A stretch of 64,000 nt of DNA from Paeniglutamicibacter sp. Y32M11 (GTDB taxonomy: Bacteria; Actinomycetota; Actinomycetes; Actinomycetales; Micrococcaceae), in contig NZ_CP079107.1 of NCBI RefSeq assembly GCF_019285735.1, positions 1,240,001-1,304,000 on the forward strand. The letters run 5' to 3'. Made by a program: the position numbers and the translations under genes. Numbering within the stretch: position 1 is the first letter of the stretch; every line of letters begins with the position of its first letter. Of this stretch, positions 43,546 through 53,020 are shown one piece after another. The notes below the pieces were generated by a model. It did no database searches, was not told the DNA's origin, and was given only the letters and a program-made list of their open reading frames with translations.

Positions 43546-44412
43546 GTGAGCACCACCAAAGACAAGGGCGGTTCGTCCGGCTCCCGAGGGGGAGCCGAAC
43601 GGCCGCTTTGGTCGTTTCCAGCAGATGGCAACTCGGACTGGGGAGTGCCCACCGAAATTCCCGGCTGGGCGCAAAGCCCAGCAGCCAGCCAAGCGCCAGC
43701 TCCCGAGCAGGCCCCTGGGCCACCGGAAAGCAAACCGGCCTTCGGGGAGCGCTCCGGATTCGCCGGACGCAGCGGTGCGCGTACTTCGCCACGATCTGCC
43801 GGCGGCGGATCGTGGGGAAGTGGTGGACGATCGACGCGGCAAGGGAGTAAACGCGCCGCGCCCCGGGCTCCACGCGCCCGCGCCAAGAAGGAAGACGCCG
43901 ATCTTGAGCCGGTGATCCTGAGTGACGAGCAGTACGCCACCAAGGGTCGCGCCATCCTGCTGCGCCAGCTCACCGCCTCGGCCAAAAGCCGGGCACAGCT
44001 CAAAACCAAGCTGCTGGAAAAAGAGATCCCGGAGCACGTGGCCGAGGAATTGCTTGACCGTTTCGAGGAGATCGCGCTCGTGGACGACGAGGCCTTCGCC
44101 GAGGGCTGGGTCCGATCCAGAGCACGCAGTCGCGGACTGGCGCGTTCGGCCATTCGCCGCGAATTGCGGGACAAGGGCATCGAGGGCGACATGGCCGAGA
44201 CAGCCCTTGAACAAATCGATGAAGACGCCGAGGAGGCAACCGCCCGGGATCTGGTGGAGCGGAAGCTTCGCGCCCCCTCCATGGGGTTGGACCGGGAGAA
44301 GAGCGTTCGTCGACTCGTGGGCATGCTGGCACGCAAGGGATATTCACCGGGCCAGGCCTTCCGTATCGTCAACGCCGCCTGGGAAGAACGCTTCAACGGT
44401 GACGACGAGTGA
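43546..44412 (+). CDS. recX: RecA modulator RecX
   Basis: A 288-residue protein. The RecX three-helix repeats occupy the C-terminal 170 residues (ILLRQLTASAKSRAQLKTKL, DRFEEIALVDDEAFAEGWV, VRRLVGMLARKGYSPGQAF). The first ~120 residues are a low-complexity Gly/Ser/Arg/Pro extension, longer than usual for the family. It starts with GTG 4 nt after recA and would limit RecA filament growth. Confidence 0.92.
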   Translation: MSTTKDKGGSSGSRGGAERPLWSFPADGNSDWGVPTEIPGWAQSPAASQAPAPEQAPGPPESKPAFGERSGFAGRSGARTSPRSAGGGSWGSGGRSTRQGSKRAAPRAPRARAKKEDADLEPVILSDEQYATKGRAILLRQLTASAKSRAQLKTKLLEKEIPEHVAEELLDRFEEIALVDDEAFAEGWVRSRARSRGLARSAIRRELRDKGIEGDMAETALEQIDEDAEEATARDLVERKLRAPSMGLDREKSVRRLVGMLARKGYSPGQAFRIVNAAWEERFNGDDE

Positions 44413-44415
44413 TCC

Positions 44416-44438
44416 GTGGCCCCGCACCTCGGGGCCAC
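44416..44438 (+). terminator. Hairpin after recX
   Basis: A perfect 8-bp stem GTGGCCCC/GGGGCCAC with a 7-nt loop lies 4 nt after the recX stop. No clear gene lies between it and miaA. Confidence 0.75.
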
Positions 44439-44650
44439 ATCGGTGCCCGATTGGGTAACCTTGAATGATGCCTTCGAGCATCTCCATGTTTACGCCGACC
44501 CCTCGCACGACCCCGGCCACCGTTCGCGAGCCGGAGCGAAGGATCACCAGCAGACAGAATCCTGTAGCGTTCCTAGGGTAGGCAACTGAGTTATTCGCGG
44601 TATGTCTCCGGGCCTGCCCAGCCTTTCCACCACCACGTAATGAGCCCACG

Positions 44651-45550
44651 ATGCACCTCCCTATCCTTGCCATTCTCGGGCCAACCGGTACCGGAAAATC
44701 CGATCTTTCCATTGCCCTGGCCCAAGAACTGGGTGGCGAAATAGTCAACGCGGATGCCCTGCAGTTCTACCGCGGCATGGATATTGGGACAGCAAAACTT
44801 CCTTTGGCCGAGCGTGGCTCCATTCCACACCACCTCCTGGACATCATGGATGTCGGGGAGGAAGCCAGCGTCGCGCGTTTCCAATCGACTGCTCGAGAGA
44901 CGTTTGCGGAGATCCGTTCGCGTGGCCGCGTCCCTATTTTGGTGGGCGGCTCGGGACTCTATGTTCGGGCGGCACTGGACGAAATCGATTTCCCACCCAC
45001 CGATCCCGCGGTCCGAGCGCGGCTCGAAGCCGAAGTACAAACCGTCGGCATTGGCCCCCTGGCCCAGCGGCTGGCCGAGGTTGACCCGGAATCGGCGGCG
45101 CGAAACCTGGATGAACGTCGACTCGTTCGTGCCCTGGAAGTCTATGAAATCAGTGGAAAGCCCTTCAGCTCCTACATGCCCCAGCGTCGGTACCACGCCC
45201 CGGCCGTGCAGATCGGACTGAACATTGACCGGTCACTCTTGCACCAACGCCTCGCACAGCGGGTGGACAACATGGTGGATCTGGGATTGCTTGATGAGGT
45301 GCGCCGGCTCGATGCTCAGGGTCTCCGCGAGGGCAAGACCGCATCGCGGGCCATCGGCTATGCGCAATTCTTGGCCGTCCTCGACGGAACCATGTCGATG
45401 AAGGAGGCCACGGAAAAAACGGTGATCGCCACCCGGCAGTTTGCGCGCCGACAGGTCACGTGGTTTGGTGCCGATGACCGAGTGAACTGGTTTGACCCGA
45501 CGGAAGCAGATTTGCTCCCAAGAGTCTTGGACCGTATCCGCAATTCCTGA
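44651..45550 (+). CDS. miaA: tRNA dimethylallyltransferase
   Basis: A 299-residue enzyme that adds a dimethylallyl group to A37 of tRNAs reading UNN codons. The P-loop GPTGTGKS is near the N-terminus, with [17 protein letters not shown] (DSxQ-like) and the late [11 protein letters not shown] segment. Many actinobacteria have miaB between recX and miaA, but here there is no room for it. dapF follows. Confidence 0.96.
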   Translation: MHLPILAILGPTGTGKSDLSIALAQELGGEIVNADALQFYRGMDIGTAKLPLAERGSIPHHLLDIMDVGEEASVARFQSTARETFAEIRSRGRVPILVGGSGLYVRAALDEIDFPPTDPAVRARLEAEVQTVGIGPLAQRLAEVDPESAARNLDERRLVRALEVYEISGKPFSSYMPQRRYHAPAVQIGLNIDRSLLHQRLAQRVDNMVDLGLLDEVRRLDAQGLREGKTASRAIGYAQFLAVLDGTMSMKEATEKTVIATRQFARRQVTWFGADDRVNWFDPTEADLLPRVLDRIRNS

Positions 45551-45615
45551 AACCACACCCCGGTGCGGGCTTAGCAAATAGGCCACTCGAGGGAGCTGCA
45601 CGTATTCTTAAAAGC

Positions 45616-46572
45616 ATGAGCGCGAGCGAACCCACCACGACAAATGCACCCACCCTCCAGTCCCTCGTGGGTAACCTGCCCTACGCCAAGGGGCATGGGA
45701 CGGGCAACGATTTTGTGCTCGTGGCTGACCCCACGGACCAGCACCAGCTCGATGGGCATCAGGTCGCCGCGCTGTGCGATCGGCACCGCGGTATTGGCGC
45801 CGACGGACTGATTCGTGCGGTCCCTTCTAAGTTCCTGGCCGAGGGTCGCGAGGTGCTGACATCTAGCCCCGATGCCTACTGGTTCATGGACTACCGCAAC
45901 GGCGACGGATCAATTTCCGAGATGTGCGGCAATGGAGTGCGAGTTTTTGTCCACTTCCTGCTGGCCGAAAAGCTGGTCGAGCTGCCCGTTGGCTCCCAGC
46001 TGTCCATCGGGACGCGCGCCGGAGTGAAGATTGTGACTCGGCTGAACGACGGTTACGCGGTGGACATGGGTCCCTGGGAATTCATCTTTGAGCAGGCTGC
46101 CACAGAAAACGGACTCGATTCGAGGGTGAGCACCCCCGGGCTGGAGAAGGCGCGCGGAGCGCTGAGCATTTCCATGGGGAACCCACACACCGTGGTGGCC
46201 CTGGCCAATGAGACCGAGCTGGAGAATTTGGAGCTTTTTGCCATTCCCGAGGTTTTGCCGCTTCCTCCGCATGGCACCAATGTTGAATACGTGCTGGCCG
46301 CGAATCCGGTGGTCACCGAGGGCGTGGGATCGCTACGCATGCGCGTGCACGAACGTGGTGTGGGTGAAACCCTCTCCTGCGGCACCGGTGCCTGCGCCGC
46401 CGCGATGGCGACCCGGCACTGGGCCCAGGCCTTGGACGTGTTGCAGTGGAAGGTTCAGGTGCCGGGAGGCGAACTGGGCATCGAATTTAGACTAGGTGCC
46501 ACGGGCCGCGAGCATGTAGTGCTCAGTGGGCCAGCGGTTCTGGTCTCCCGCGGGGAGATCTCCGCCAGCTAG
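45616..46572 (+). CDS. dapF: Diaminopimelate epimerase
   Basis: A 318-residue enzyme converting LL- to meso-diaminopimelate for lysine and peptidoglycan. The two catalytic Cys sites are MCGNGVRVF and SCGTGACAAA, and KGHGTGNDFVLV opens the first domain. It belongs to the same fold as the CntK-like racemase at 22991 but has the DapF-specific motifs. It ends at a strong bidirectional hairpin. Confidence 0.97.
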   Translation: MSASEPTTTNAPTLQSLVGNLPYAKGHGTGNDFVLVADPTDQHQLDGHQVAALCDRHRGIGADGLIRAVPSKFLAEGREVLTSSPDAYWFMDYRNGDGSISEMCGNGVRVFVHFLLAEKLVELPVGSQLSIGTRAGVKIVTRLNDGYAVDMGPWEFIFEQAATENGLDSRVSTPGLEKARGALSISMGNPHTVVALANETELENLELFAIPEVLPLPPHGTNVEYVLAANPVVTEGVGSLRMRVHERGVGETLSCGTGACAAAMATRHWAQALDVLQWKVQVPGGELGIEFRLGATGREHVVLSGPAVLVSRGEISAS

Positions 46573-46578
46573 AAACGA

Positions 46579-46613
46579 CAGTGGCTGAATTCCTTCAAGG
46601 AATTCGGCCACTG
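46579..46613. terminator. Bidirectional terminator between dapF and the methyltransferase gene
   Basis: A long stem, near-perfect over about 16 bp with one wobble, lies between the two convergent genes. Flanks are A-rich on one side and TTAAT on the other. Confidence 0.8.
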
Positions 46614-46632
46614 CTTAATCTGCGGAAGGGGG

Positions 46633-47250
46633 CTAGGAAGCCTCGGGGCGTGCCACTCGCAGGATGCGGAAGGCATTGTCGGTCGAGACCCGCTCGACGG
46701 TCCAGTCCTCGGGCAGAACGCCGATCATCCACTTCTGCAGGGAATCGGCGCCCAGATTCTTCTGGACCACCAACCAGGCGATTCCGCCCGGGGCCAGACG
46801 CGGGAGCCACAGCAGCAAAAGCTCGTGAAGAGCTTCCTTACCAATCCTGATCGGCGGGTTGGACCAGATGGTGTTGTACGTCATCGCCGGGTCAATGGAC
46901 TCGGGCAGCGCCACGACAACGTTTTTCAAGCCGAGCGTCGCTGCGTTATCGCGAGTGAGGGCGAGGCTTCGTTCATTAACGTCCACCCCGTACACCGTGG
47001 CCTCTGGCGATGCCATGGCCATGCTCAGTGCAATGGGACCCCAACCGCAGCCGAGATCTAGGAGATTTCCACTGCTTGCTGGATCCGGTACACCGCCCAA
47101 AAGGATGGCGGTTCCCTTGTCGATTCGATCCGGGCTGAAGATGCCACCGGAGGTTTCTAACCTGTGCACGGTGCCACCCAAGGGCACGCTAATTTGGCGT
47201 CGCTTCTCTGGGGTGGAGGGCTGGGGGCTGAAATAATGTTCCGGGCTCAT
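46633..47250 (-). CDS. RsmC-like class I SAM-dependent methyltransferase
   Basis: A 205-residue methyltransferase of the MTS/RsmC family, members of which make m2G in 16S rRNA. The SAM loop is LLDLGCGWGPIAL, the acidic residue is in VYGVDVNE, and the active-site NPPIRIGKEALHE is the N6/N2-methylase motif. It lacks the N-terminal duplicated domain of E. coli RsmC, which is normal for actinobacterial members. It is convergent with dapF. Confidence 0.9.
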   Translation of the reverse strand: MSPEHYFSPQPSTPEKRRQISVPLGGTVHRLETSGGIFSPDRIDKGTAILLGGVPDPASSGNLLDLGCGWGPIALSMAMASPEATVYGVDVNERSLALTRDNAATLGLKNVVVALPESIDPAMTYNTIWSNPPIRIGKEALHELLLLWLPRLAPGGIAWLVVQKNLGADSLQKWMIGVLPEDWTVERVSTDNAFRILRVARPEAS

Positions 47251-47819
47251 GTTGGCAGGTTAACCGCCCGGAGGTTCCAAACCCAAACTGGGGAAGCCGA
47301 AACGGTGCCATCGGGGGTGTGAGATGCCTCAAAGCGCCCCTGGGAATTAAGTGATAGAGTTTTCCCTATGACTTACCTATAAGACGCTGAGTGCCCTCGC
47401 ACACACCCGTAGTCCTTCCCGCCAGAGCCATGTGCTCGCTGCTGGAAGTTGACCGCAGCCGGGTGGCAGTAAAAAGCGCCATAAGTCATTCCCAGCGTGT
47501 CCCGGACACCGAGATCAACCACAAATTTAGATTTCGGGTCCAGCCAAGGGAACATTTTTCAGCCGAGAATCGCTATATAACATGTCGCCTTACTGTCTTC
47601 TGGCCGCTTCGCTCGCGCAGCAACCGAAGCGGAGCTTGCCCGACACGTACGATCAACAACATTGCACAGGGTGCGGCCCCTCATATGGGGCCGGATCCGG
47701 GTAGGGGATATACCTTGCAGACACCACACCATGATTCGGCCCATGACATTGATTCGACCCGCAAACACTCTTCTGTCGGTGCGGGGCACTATTCTGGAAT
47801 ACAGCAAGCAAAGGGGAAC
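47251..47819 (+). other. Long untranslated stretch before hflX
   Basis: About 570 nt with no recognised gene. An open frame continues upstream from hflX but has no family resemblance and no start signal. It contains a hairpin CGGCCCC/GGGGCCG (47674-47693) about 130 nt before the hflX start. It could be a long leader or an unrecognised small RNA region. Confidence 0.45.
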
Positions 47820-49391
47820 ATGACCAATTCACAGCCTTCCGGCCAGCAGCATAACGACATGGACGAGGCTCAGCTTCAGTCCACGATCGAACGAATCCTT
47901 GCCAGTGACAAGGCCTCAGCGAGCAAAACCGCGCATTTTGGTGCTCCGGAAGACGAGGGGATCGTTTCCGGTCGCGCCCAGGCGCTGAGCAATCTCACCC
48001 GCGAGCACTCGGCCACGGATGGGGATCAAGAAGACCTCGCCGAACGTCGGGCGCTGCGCCGCGGTGCGAGCCTGTCCACCGAGCTTGAGGACGTCACGGA
48101 GGTCGAATACCGCCAGCTGCGCCTCGAGCGCGTGGTTCTCGCCGGTATCTGGAATGAAGGCACCGTTGAAGACGCGGAGAACTCCCTGCGTGAGCTGGCC
48201 GCCCTGGCCGAAACCGCGGGCTCCGAAGTACTCGATGGTGTGGTTCAGCGCCGTTCCAAGCCGGACGCCAGCACCTACCTCGGTTCGGGCAAGGCCCAAG
48301 AGGTTCGCGCCATTGTTGAAGCCACCGGCGCCGACACCGTCATCATCGACACCGAGCTTGCCCCCTCGCAGCGTCGCGCCCTTGAAGATGTGGTCAAGGT
48401 CAAGGTCATTGACCGCACCGCACTGATTCTGGACATCTTCGCTCAGCATGCCAAGAGCCGCGAGGGTCGAGCCCAGGTTGAGCTGGCACAGCTCGAATAC
48501 CTGTTGCCGCGTCTTCGTGGCTGGGGTGACTCCATGTCACGGCAGGCCGGTGGACGCGTCGGTGCTGCCGGTGGTGGCATCGGTTCCCGTGGTCCGGGTG
48601 AAACCAAAATCGAATTGGACCGCCGCCGCATTCGCGACCGCATGGCCAAGCTCCGCAAGGAAATCAAGGCCATGCTCCCGGCTCGCGAAGCCAAGCGAGC
48701 CAACCGCAAGCGCAACGAAGTGCCGTCGGTGGCCATCACCGGGTACACCAACTCGGGCAAGTCCTCACTGCTCAACCGCCTTACCAGCGCCGGCGTTCTG
48801 GTGGAAAACGCGCTCTTCGCCACGCTGGATCCCACGGTTCGTCAGACCGAAACCGAAGATGGTCTGAACTACACGCTGGTGGATACGGTGGGCTTTGTGA
48901 AGTCACTGCCGACCCAGTTGGTTGAAGCATTCCGTTCCACCCTTGAGGAAGTGGCGGACGCCAACCTGATCCTGCACGTGGTTGACGCTGCTCACCCGGA
49001 TCCGGAGGGCCAGATTCAGGCGGTACGCGAGGTACTCAACGATGTGGACGCCCGGAACATCCCGGAAATCATCGTGCTGAACAAGGCAGATGTGGCAGAT
49101 CCTTTTGTGGTTGAACGCTTGCGCCAGCGCGAGCCAAACCACGTCATCGTCTCGGCGCGCACCGGCGAAGGCATCACGGAATTGCTGGAAAAGATCAGCG
49201 CCGCAATTCCGCGCCCCAATGTCCAACTAGAATTGATGATTCCCTATGATCGAGGCGACGTGGTCAATAAACTCCACGGCGCCGAGGCCGAAATTTTAGC
49301 CGTCGAGCATACCGAAACGGGAACGCGCATGATGGTCAAGGTCCGCGAAGGCATGGCCGCAGAAGTGGAGCAATTTAGTATTCATGGCTGA
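47820..49391 (+). CDS. hflX: GTPase HflX
   Basis: A 523-residue ribosome-associated GTPase that splits stalled ribosomes. The N-terminal HflX domain (TYLGSGKAQEVRAIVE) and the glycine-rich GGGIGSRGPGETKIELDRRRI linker precede the G domain, with P-loop GYTNSGKSSL (about 308-317), DTVGFV and NKAD. The N-terminal ~75 residues are polar and variable. The start at 47820 follows AAGGGGAAC. Its end overlaps the helicase gene by 8 nt. Confidence 0.96.
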   Translation: MTNSQPSGQQHNDMDEAQLQSTIERILASDKASASKTAHFGAPEDEGIVSGRAQALSNLTREHSATDGDQEDLAERRALRRGASLSTELEDVTEVEYRQLRLERVVLAGIWNEGTVEDAENSLRELAALAETAGSEVLDGVVQRRSKPDASTYLGSGKAQEVRAIVEATGADTVIIDTELAPSQRRALEDVVKVKVIDRTALILDIFAQHAKSREGRAQVELAQLEYLLPRLRGWGDSMSRQAGGRVGAAGGGIGSRGPGETKIELDRRRIRDRMAKLRKEIKAMLPAREAKRANRKRNEVPSVAITGYTNSGKSSLLNRLTSAGVLVENALFATLDPTVRQTETEDGLNYTLVDTVGFVKSLPTQLVEAFRSTLEEVADANLILHVVDAAHPDPEGQIQAVREVLNDVDARNIPEIIVLNKADVADPFVVERLRQREPNHVIVSARTGEGITELLEKISAAIPRPNVQLELMIPYDRGDVVNKLHGAEAEILAVEHTETGTRMMVKVREGMAAEVEQFSIHG

Positions 49392-51390
49392 GGAATCAGA
49401 GGTCATCGCCCTGTTGGACGAAGCAGTGTCCAGCATGGGCGGTCAAAGCCGTCCGGGCCAGCATGAAATGACGCGCCAAGTGGTGCGCGCCATGGAAAGC
49501 GGAGAACACCTGCTGGTGCAGGCAGGAACCGGCACGGGTAAATCCATGGCGTATCTGGTCCCCGCGTTGGCTCACGCACTGGAAGCGGAAAAGCCCGTGG
49601 TGATTTCCACCGCAACGCTGGCCCTGCAGGCACAGATCGTGGGACGGGACGTGCCCCGGCTTTTGGCCTCGCTGAAAGATCAACTACCGCGCGAAATGGA
49701 CGTGGCTCTGGTGAAGGGCCGCTCCAACTACGTATGCCAGTACAAGCTCAGCGGCGGCTACCCGGATGACGACGAGGGTGCACTATTTGCTCTTGATGCG
49801 GGCATCCCGGTGGTCGGGGGTCCCGGTGATGGCCCGGGCTCCAACCTGGGCAAGGAAGTGGTGCGCCTGCGCCAATGGGCGGAACAAACCGACACCGGTG
49901 ATCGTGATGACATCACTCCCGGAGTCAGTGACAAGGCGTGGCGCCAGGTATCGGTGAGCGCCATGGATTGCCTGGGCGCGCAAAAGTGCCCGATGGCCTC
50001 CGAATGTTTCAGCGAGTTGGCCCGAGCCCGCGCCGCCGAAGCCGATGTCATCATCACGAACCACGCGATGCTCGCCGTCTCGGCGTTCGAAGGCATCGCG
50101 GTACTTCCCGACTTCGATACCGTCATCATCGATGAGGCCCACGAGCTCCAGGACCGGGTGACCAGCTCGGTCACCCGACCGTTGTCCGTGAGCATGGTCC
50201 AGACCGCGGCCTCAGCGGCCCGTAAGCACTGCTCGGTGAGTGTTGATTCGCTGAACCAGGGCGCCAAGGCCCTGGCTCGTGCCCTCGAGGGAGTCCCCAC
50301 GGGCCTGATGGCCCACGGGCTTAATCCCGAACAGCAGTCGGCACTGAATCAGATCGCCGAAGCCGCACGCGTGGTGCTCTCGGACTCTAAGCCGGAGGCT
50401 AATGCACCGGCCGATGGTGGGCGGCAGATGGCGCGCTCCCAGGTCATGTATCTGGTGGACCAATGCACCAAGATGCTGGAAATGACGGAGGAGCGCGAGG
50501 TGGTGTGGGCCTCGCGGCCCGGACACTTCAGCCCGGGGGAGGGCTACGTCCAGCCCGACGAATCGAGTCAACCCACCCTGAACGTCGCACCGCTCTCGGT
50601 GGCCGGCAAACTGCGCGAAGGGCTTTTTGATGGGCGCACCGTGGTGCTCACCAGCGCCACTCTAGCCATCGGTGCCGCCTTCGAGCCCGTTGCCGGTGCC
50701 CTAGGGCTGGTGGGTGACGGTGCTCCGACGTGGAACGGCGTCGACGTTGGCAGCCCCTTCGACTACCCCAAACAGGGCATTTTGTATGTTGCTAAGCATC
50801 TGCCCAAGCCGGGTCGACAGATGTCTCAGGAAACCCTGAGCGAAATTGAGGACCTGATCAATGCCTCCGGCGGTGGGGCGCTGGTGCTGTTTACCTCGCG
50901 CCGCGCTGCGGAGGACGCCGCGGAGATCTTGCGGGCTCGTATGGACATCCCGATCCTGTGTCAGGGGGAGTCCAGCATGAAGGCGCTGGTGGATCAGTTC
51001 TCCGCGGAGAAGGACACCTGCCTCTTTGGCACCATGACGCTCTGGCAGGGTGTTGATGTCCCGGGCAATGCCTGCCGTTTGGTGATCATCGACAAGATCC
51101 CTTTCCCGCGTCCGGATGATCCGCTCTCATCCGCGCGCAGCCGTGACGTTGCCAAGCATGGTGGAAACGGATTTATGGCCGTGGCTGCCAGTCACGCAGC
51201 GGTCCGCCTGGCCCAGGGTGCGGGACGTTTGATCCGTTCGATCAATGACAAGGGCGTGGTGGCCGTGTTGGATTCTCGTCTCGCCACCGAACGCTACGGA
51301 ACCTTCCTGCGTGCCTCGCTGCCGCCCCTGTGGTCAACTCCCGACAAGGCGACGGTTATCGCCGCACTTGAGCGCCTCAGCGAAGACTGA
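49384..51390 (+). CDS. dinG: DinG-like ATP-dependent DNA helicase
   Basis: A 668-residue XPD/DinG-family helicase. Walker A is AGTGTGKS (about residue 47), and the DEAH box is IIDEAHELQD. Four Cys residues between them (CQYK, CLGAQKCPMASEC) would hold a 4Fe-4S cluster. Late motifs include LTSATLAIG and QGAGRLIRS. It overlaps hflX by 8 nt and is convergent with lexA. DinG unwinds D- and R-loops during damage responses; the exact orthology is inferred. Confidence 0.93.
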   Translation: MAEESEVIALLDEAVSSMGGQSRPGQHEMTRQVVRAMESGEHLLVQAGTGTGKSMAYLVPALAHALEAEKPVVISTATLALQAQIVGRDVPRLLASLKDQLPREMDVALVKGRSNYVCQYKLSGGYPDDDEGALFALDAGIPVVGGPGDGPGSNLGKEVVRLRQWAEQTDTGDRDDITPGVSDKAWRQVSVSAMDCLGAQKCPMASECFSELARARAAEADVIITNHAMLAVSAFEGIAVLPDFDTVIIDEAHELQDRVTSSVTRPLSVSMVQTAASAARKHCSVSVDSLNQGAKALARALEGVPTGLMAHGLNPEQQSALNQIAEAARVVLSDSKPEANAPADGGRQMARSQVMYLVDQCTKMLEMTEEREVVWASRPGHFSPGEGYVQPDESSQPTLNVAPLSVAGKLREGLFDGRTVVLTSATLAIGAAFEPVAGALGLVGDGAPTWNGVDVGSPFDYPKQGILYVAKHLPKPGRQMSQETLSEIEDLINASGGGALVLFTSRRAAEDAAEILRARMDIPILCQGESSMKALVDQFSAEKDTCLFGTMTLWQGVDVPGNACRLVIIDKIPFPRPDDPLSSARSRDVAKHGGNGFMAVAASHAAVRLAQGAGRLIRSINDKGVVAVLDSRLATERYGTFLRASLPPLWSTPDKATVIAALERLSED

Positions 51391-51445
51391 GTGCCGTGGC
51401 CCCGGGTCCCCGGCCGTGATGGCTAGGTGACCCGGGGAAGCGCTA

Positions 51446-51489
51446 GATATACGTCAGGGCCGGTCAATTGACCGGCCCTGACGTATATC
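51446..51489. terminator. Perfect 44-nt palindrome between dinG and lexA
   Basis: The two 22-nt halves (51446-51467 and 51468-51489) are exact inverted copies. It lies between convergent genes, so it should act as a bidirectional terminator. Confidence 0.9.
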
Positions 51490-51512
51490 GAGGATGAGTG
51501 ATGGGATTGCCC

Positions 51513-52232
51513 CTAGATGGAGCGCATCACCGAGACGACCTTGCCCATGACGGTGGCAGTGTCGCCGAGAATTGGTTCGTAACGTGAGTTCTGCGGCAAC
51601 AACCAGGTGTGCCCATCACGTTGGCGGAACGTCTTGACGGTGGCCTCGTCTTCGAGCAGCGCCGCAACGATGTCACCGTTGTTGGCCGTCTGTTGGCGTC
51701 GGACCACAACCCAGTCACCGTCGCAGATGGCTGCGTCGATCATGGAATCGCCACTGACCTTGAGCATAAAGAGTTCGCCGTGGCCAACCAGTTGGCGCGG
51801 TAGGGCGAAAACGTCCTCCACTGCCTGATCCGCGAGGATCGGGCCGCCTGCCGCGATGCGACCAACCAGCGGCACCATGGCGGTATCGGCGGAGGTGGTG
51901 AGCTCGGAGACGTTCATGCCGTTAGCTGCCTTCAAATCCGCTTGGCCATCAACGGCTTCAAGCTTGGATTCGCTCTTGAGCTGCAGTGGCAACAAGATTT
52001 CCATGGCCCGCGGACGACGCGGATCGCGGCGAATGTAGCCAAGCTTTTCAAGCTGGCTGAGCTGGTGGGTAACGCTGGAGAGGCTGGCTAGCCCCACCGC
52101 GTCCCCGATTTCGCGCATCGAGGGCGGGTAGCCGTTGTGGCTCACCGAGCGCTGGATGGTCTCCAGAACCTTCTTCTGACGGATCGTCAGACTCTTCGCG
52201 TCGCGTCGAGGGGTTCGTTGTTCGGTCGTCAT
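51513..52232 (-). CDS. lexA: SOS repressor LexA
   Basis: A 239-residue repressor. The N-terminal winged helix ([16 protein letters not shown]) binds SOS boxes. The self-cleavage site is Ala128-Gly129 in GRIAAGGPI, and the catalytic pair is Ser163 (SGDSM) and Lys200 (ATVKTF). The start at 52232 was chosen over an upstream ATG that adds 16 unrelated residues. It is divergent from the LysM gene, with a strong LexA box between them. Confidence 0.97.
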   Translation of the reverse strand: MTTEQRTPRRDAKSLTIRQKKVLETIQRSVSHNGYPPSMREIGDAVGLASLSSVTHQLSQLEKLGYIRRDPRRPRAMEILLPLQLKSESKLEAVDGQADLKAANGMNVSELTTSADTAMVPLVGRIAAGGPILADQAVEDVFALPRQLVGHGELFMLKVSGDSMIDAAICDGDWVVVRRQQTANNGDIVAALLEDEATVKTFRQRDGHTWLLPQNSRYEPILGDTATVMGKVVSVMRSI

Positions 52233-52418
52233 TGTCAATGCCTCATCCCGATCGTCGCCGGTTACCCGCGCGTGCCGCAAATTGTCGGTGCCTGCTGATG
52301 TAGTAAATACATCGCTCCACTCCCTTCATCCTAGTAGACAAAGACACTATTTTCAAAGATTTGTTCGAACAGATCTGGACAGGTGTCGTCGAAAAGTGCT
52401 AGAAATAAGATACGCACT

Positions 52419-52434
52419 CCGAACACATGTTCGA
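52419..52434. promoter_or_regulatory. LexA box between lexA and the LysM gene
   Basis: CCGAACACATGTTCGA differs from the actinobacterial consensus TCGAACACATGTTCGA at one position. Weaker half-sites (GTTCGAAC at 52363-52370, GTTCGA at 52461-52466) flank it. It could regulate both divergent genes. Confidence 0.88.
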
Positions 52435-52521
52435 TAGACACGTTCGAATAACCGTCGCGTGTTCGATAAAGGGCCCCGGCTCCACCACCGAACATCCGCA
52501 CCTTGAGGAAAGGCAAAGACG

Positions 52522-52908
52522 ATGGCAAACACTGCTCTCTCGGCCCAGCTCCACCTAGTTACAGCAAACGACTACCCGATCGACCTGCAGGAGCGCCTGG
52601 CGCCACTGCGATTGACCCGACGCGGAAAATTCGTGTTGATCGGTGTTCCAATCTTCATCATCAGCACAGCAGTGCTCATGCTCCTGGGACTGTTCCTCTC
52701 ACCGGCCAAGGCCTCCGACTCGGTGCCGCTGGGTGTCGAGGCGGTCACCGTGACCGTGATTGAGGGTGACACGCTGTGGGGGATCGCTCGCGAATTCGCC
52801 CCGGAGCTTGAACCGCGTGAGGCGATCCGCCAGATTGGCGACCTCAATAACCTGAACAGCTCGGTACTGCAGGCAGGCACCGAACTTTTCGTTCCGACCG
52901 GGAGCTAA
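52522..52908 (+). CDS. LysM-domain membrane protein, SOS-linked (YneA/ChiZ-like position)
   Basis: A 128-residue protein with one transmembrane helix (about residues 38-60) and an extracellular LysM domain (TVTVIEGDTLWGIAREFA ... LNNLNSSVLQAGTELFVP) that binds peptidoglycan. It is divergent from lexA with a strong LexA box between. The same layout holds for yneA of Bacillus, divS of Corynebacterium and Rv2719c of Mycobacterium, which delay cell division under SOS. A division-suppressor role is therefore inferred from context and domain. Confidence 0.88.
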   Translation: MANTALSAQLHLVTANDYPIDLQERLAPLRLTRRGKFVLIGVPIFIISTAVLMLLGLFLSPAKASDSVPLGVEAVTVTVIEGDTLWGIAREFAPELEPREAIRQIGDLNNLNSSVLQAGTELFVPTGS

Positions 52909-53020
52909 CGCAGCAAGAGCGACCCCTGGCTCGTGTCGCAGGGCACCTATGCGAACCGATTATTACCGGGACGCCGCGCAAGATTCTCGACCCGCTCTAC
53001 CGCCGCCGTAGACTTGAAGC

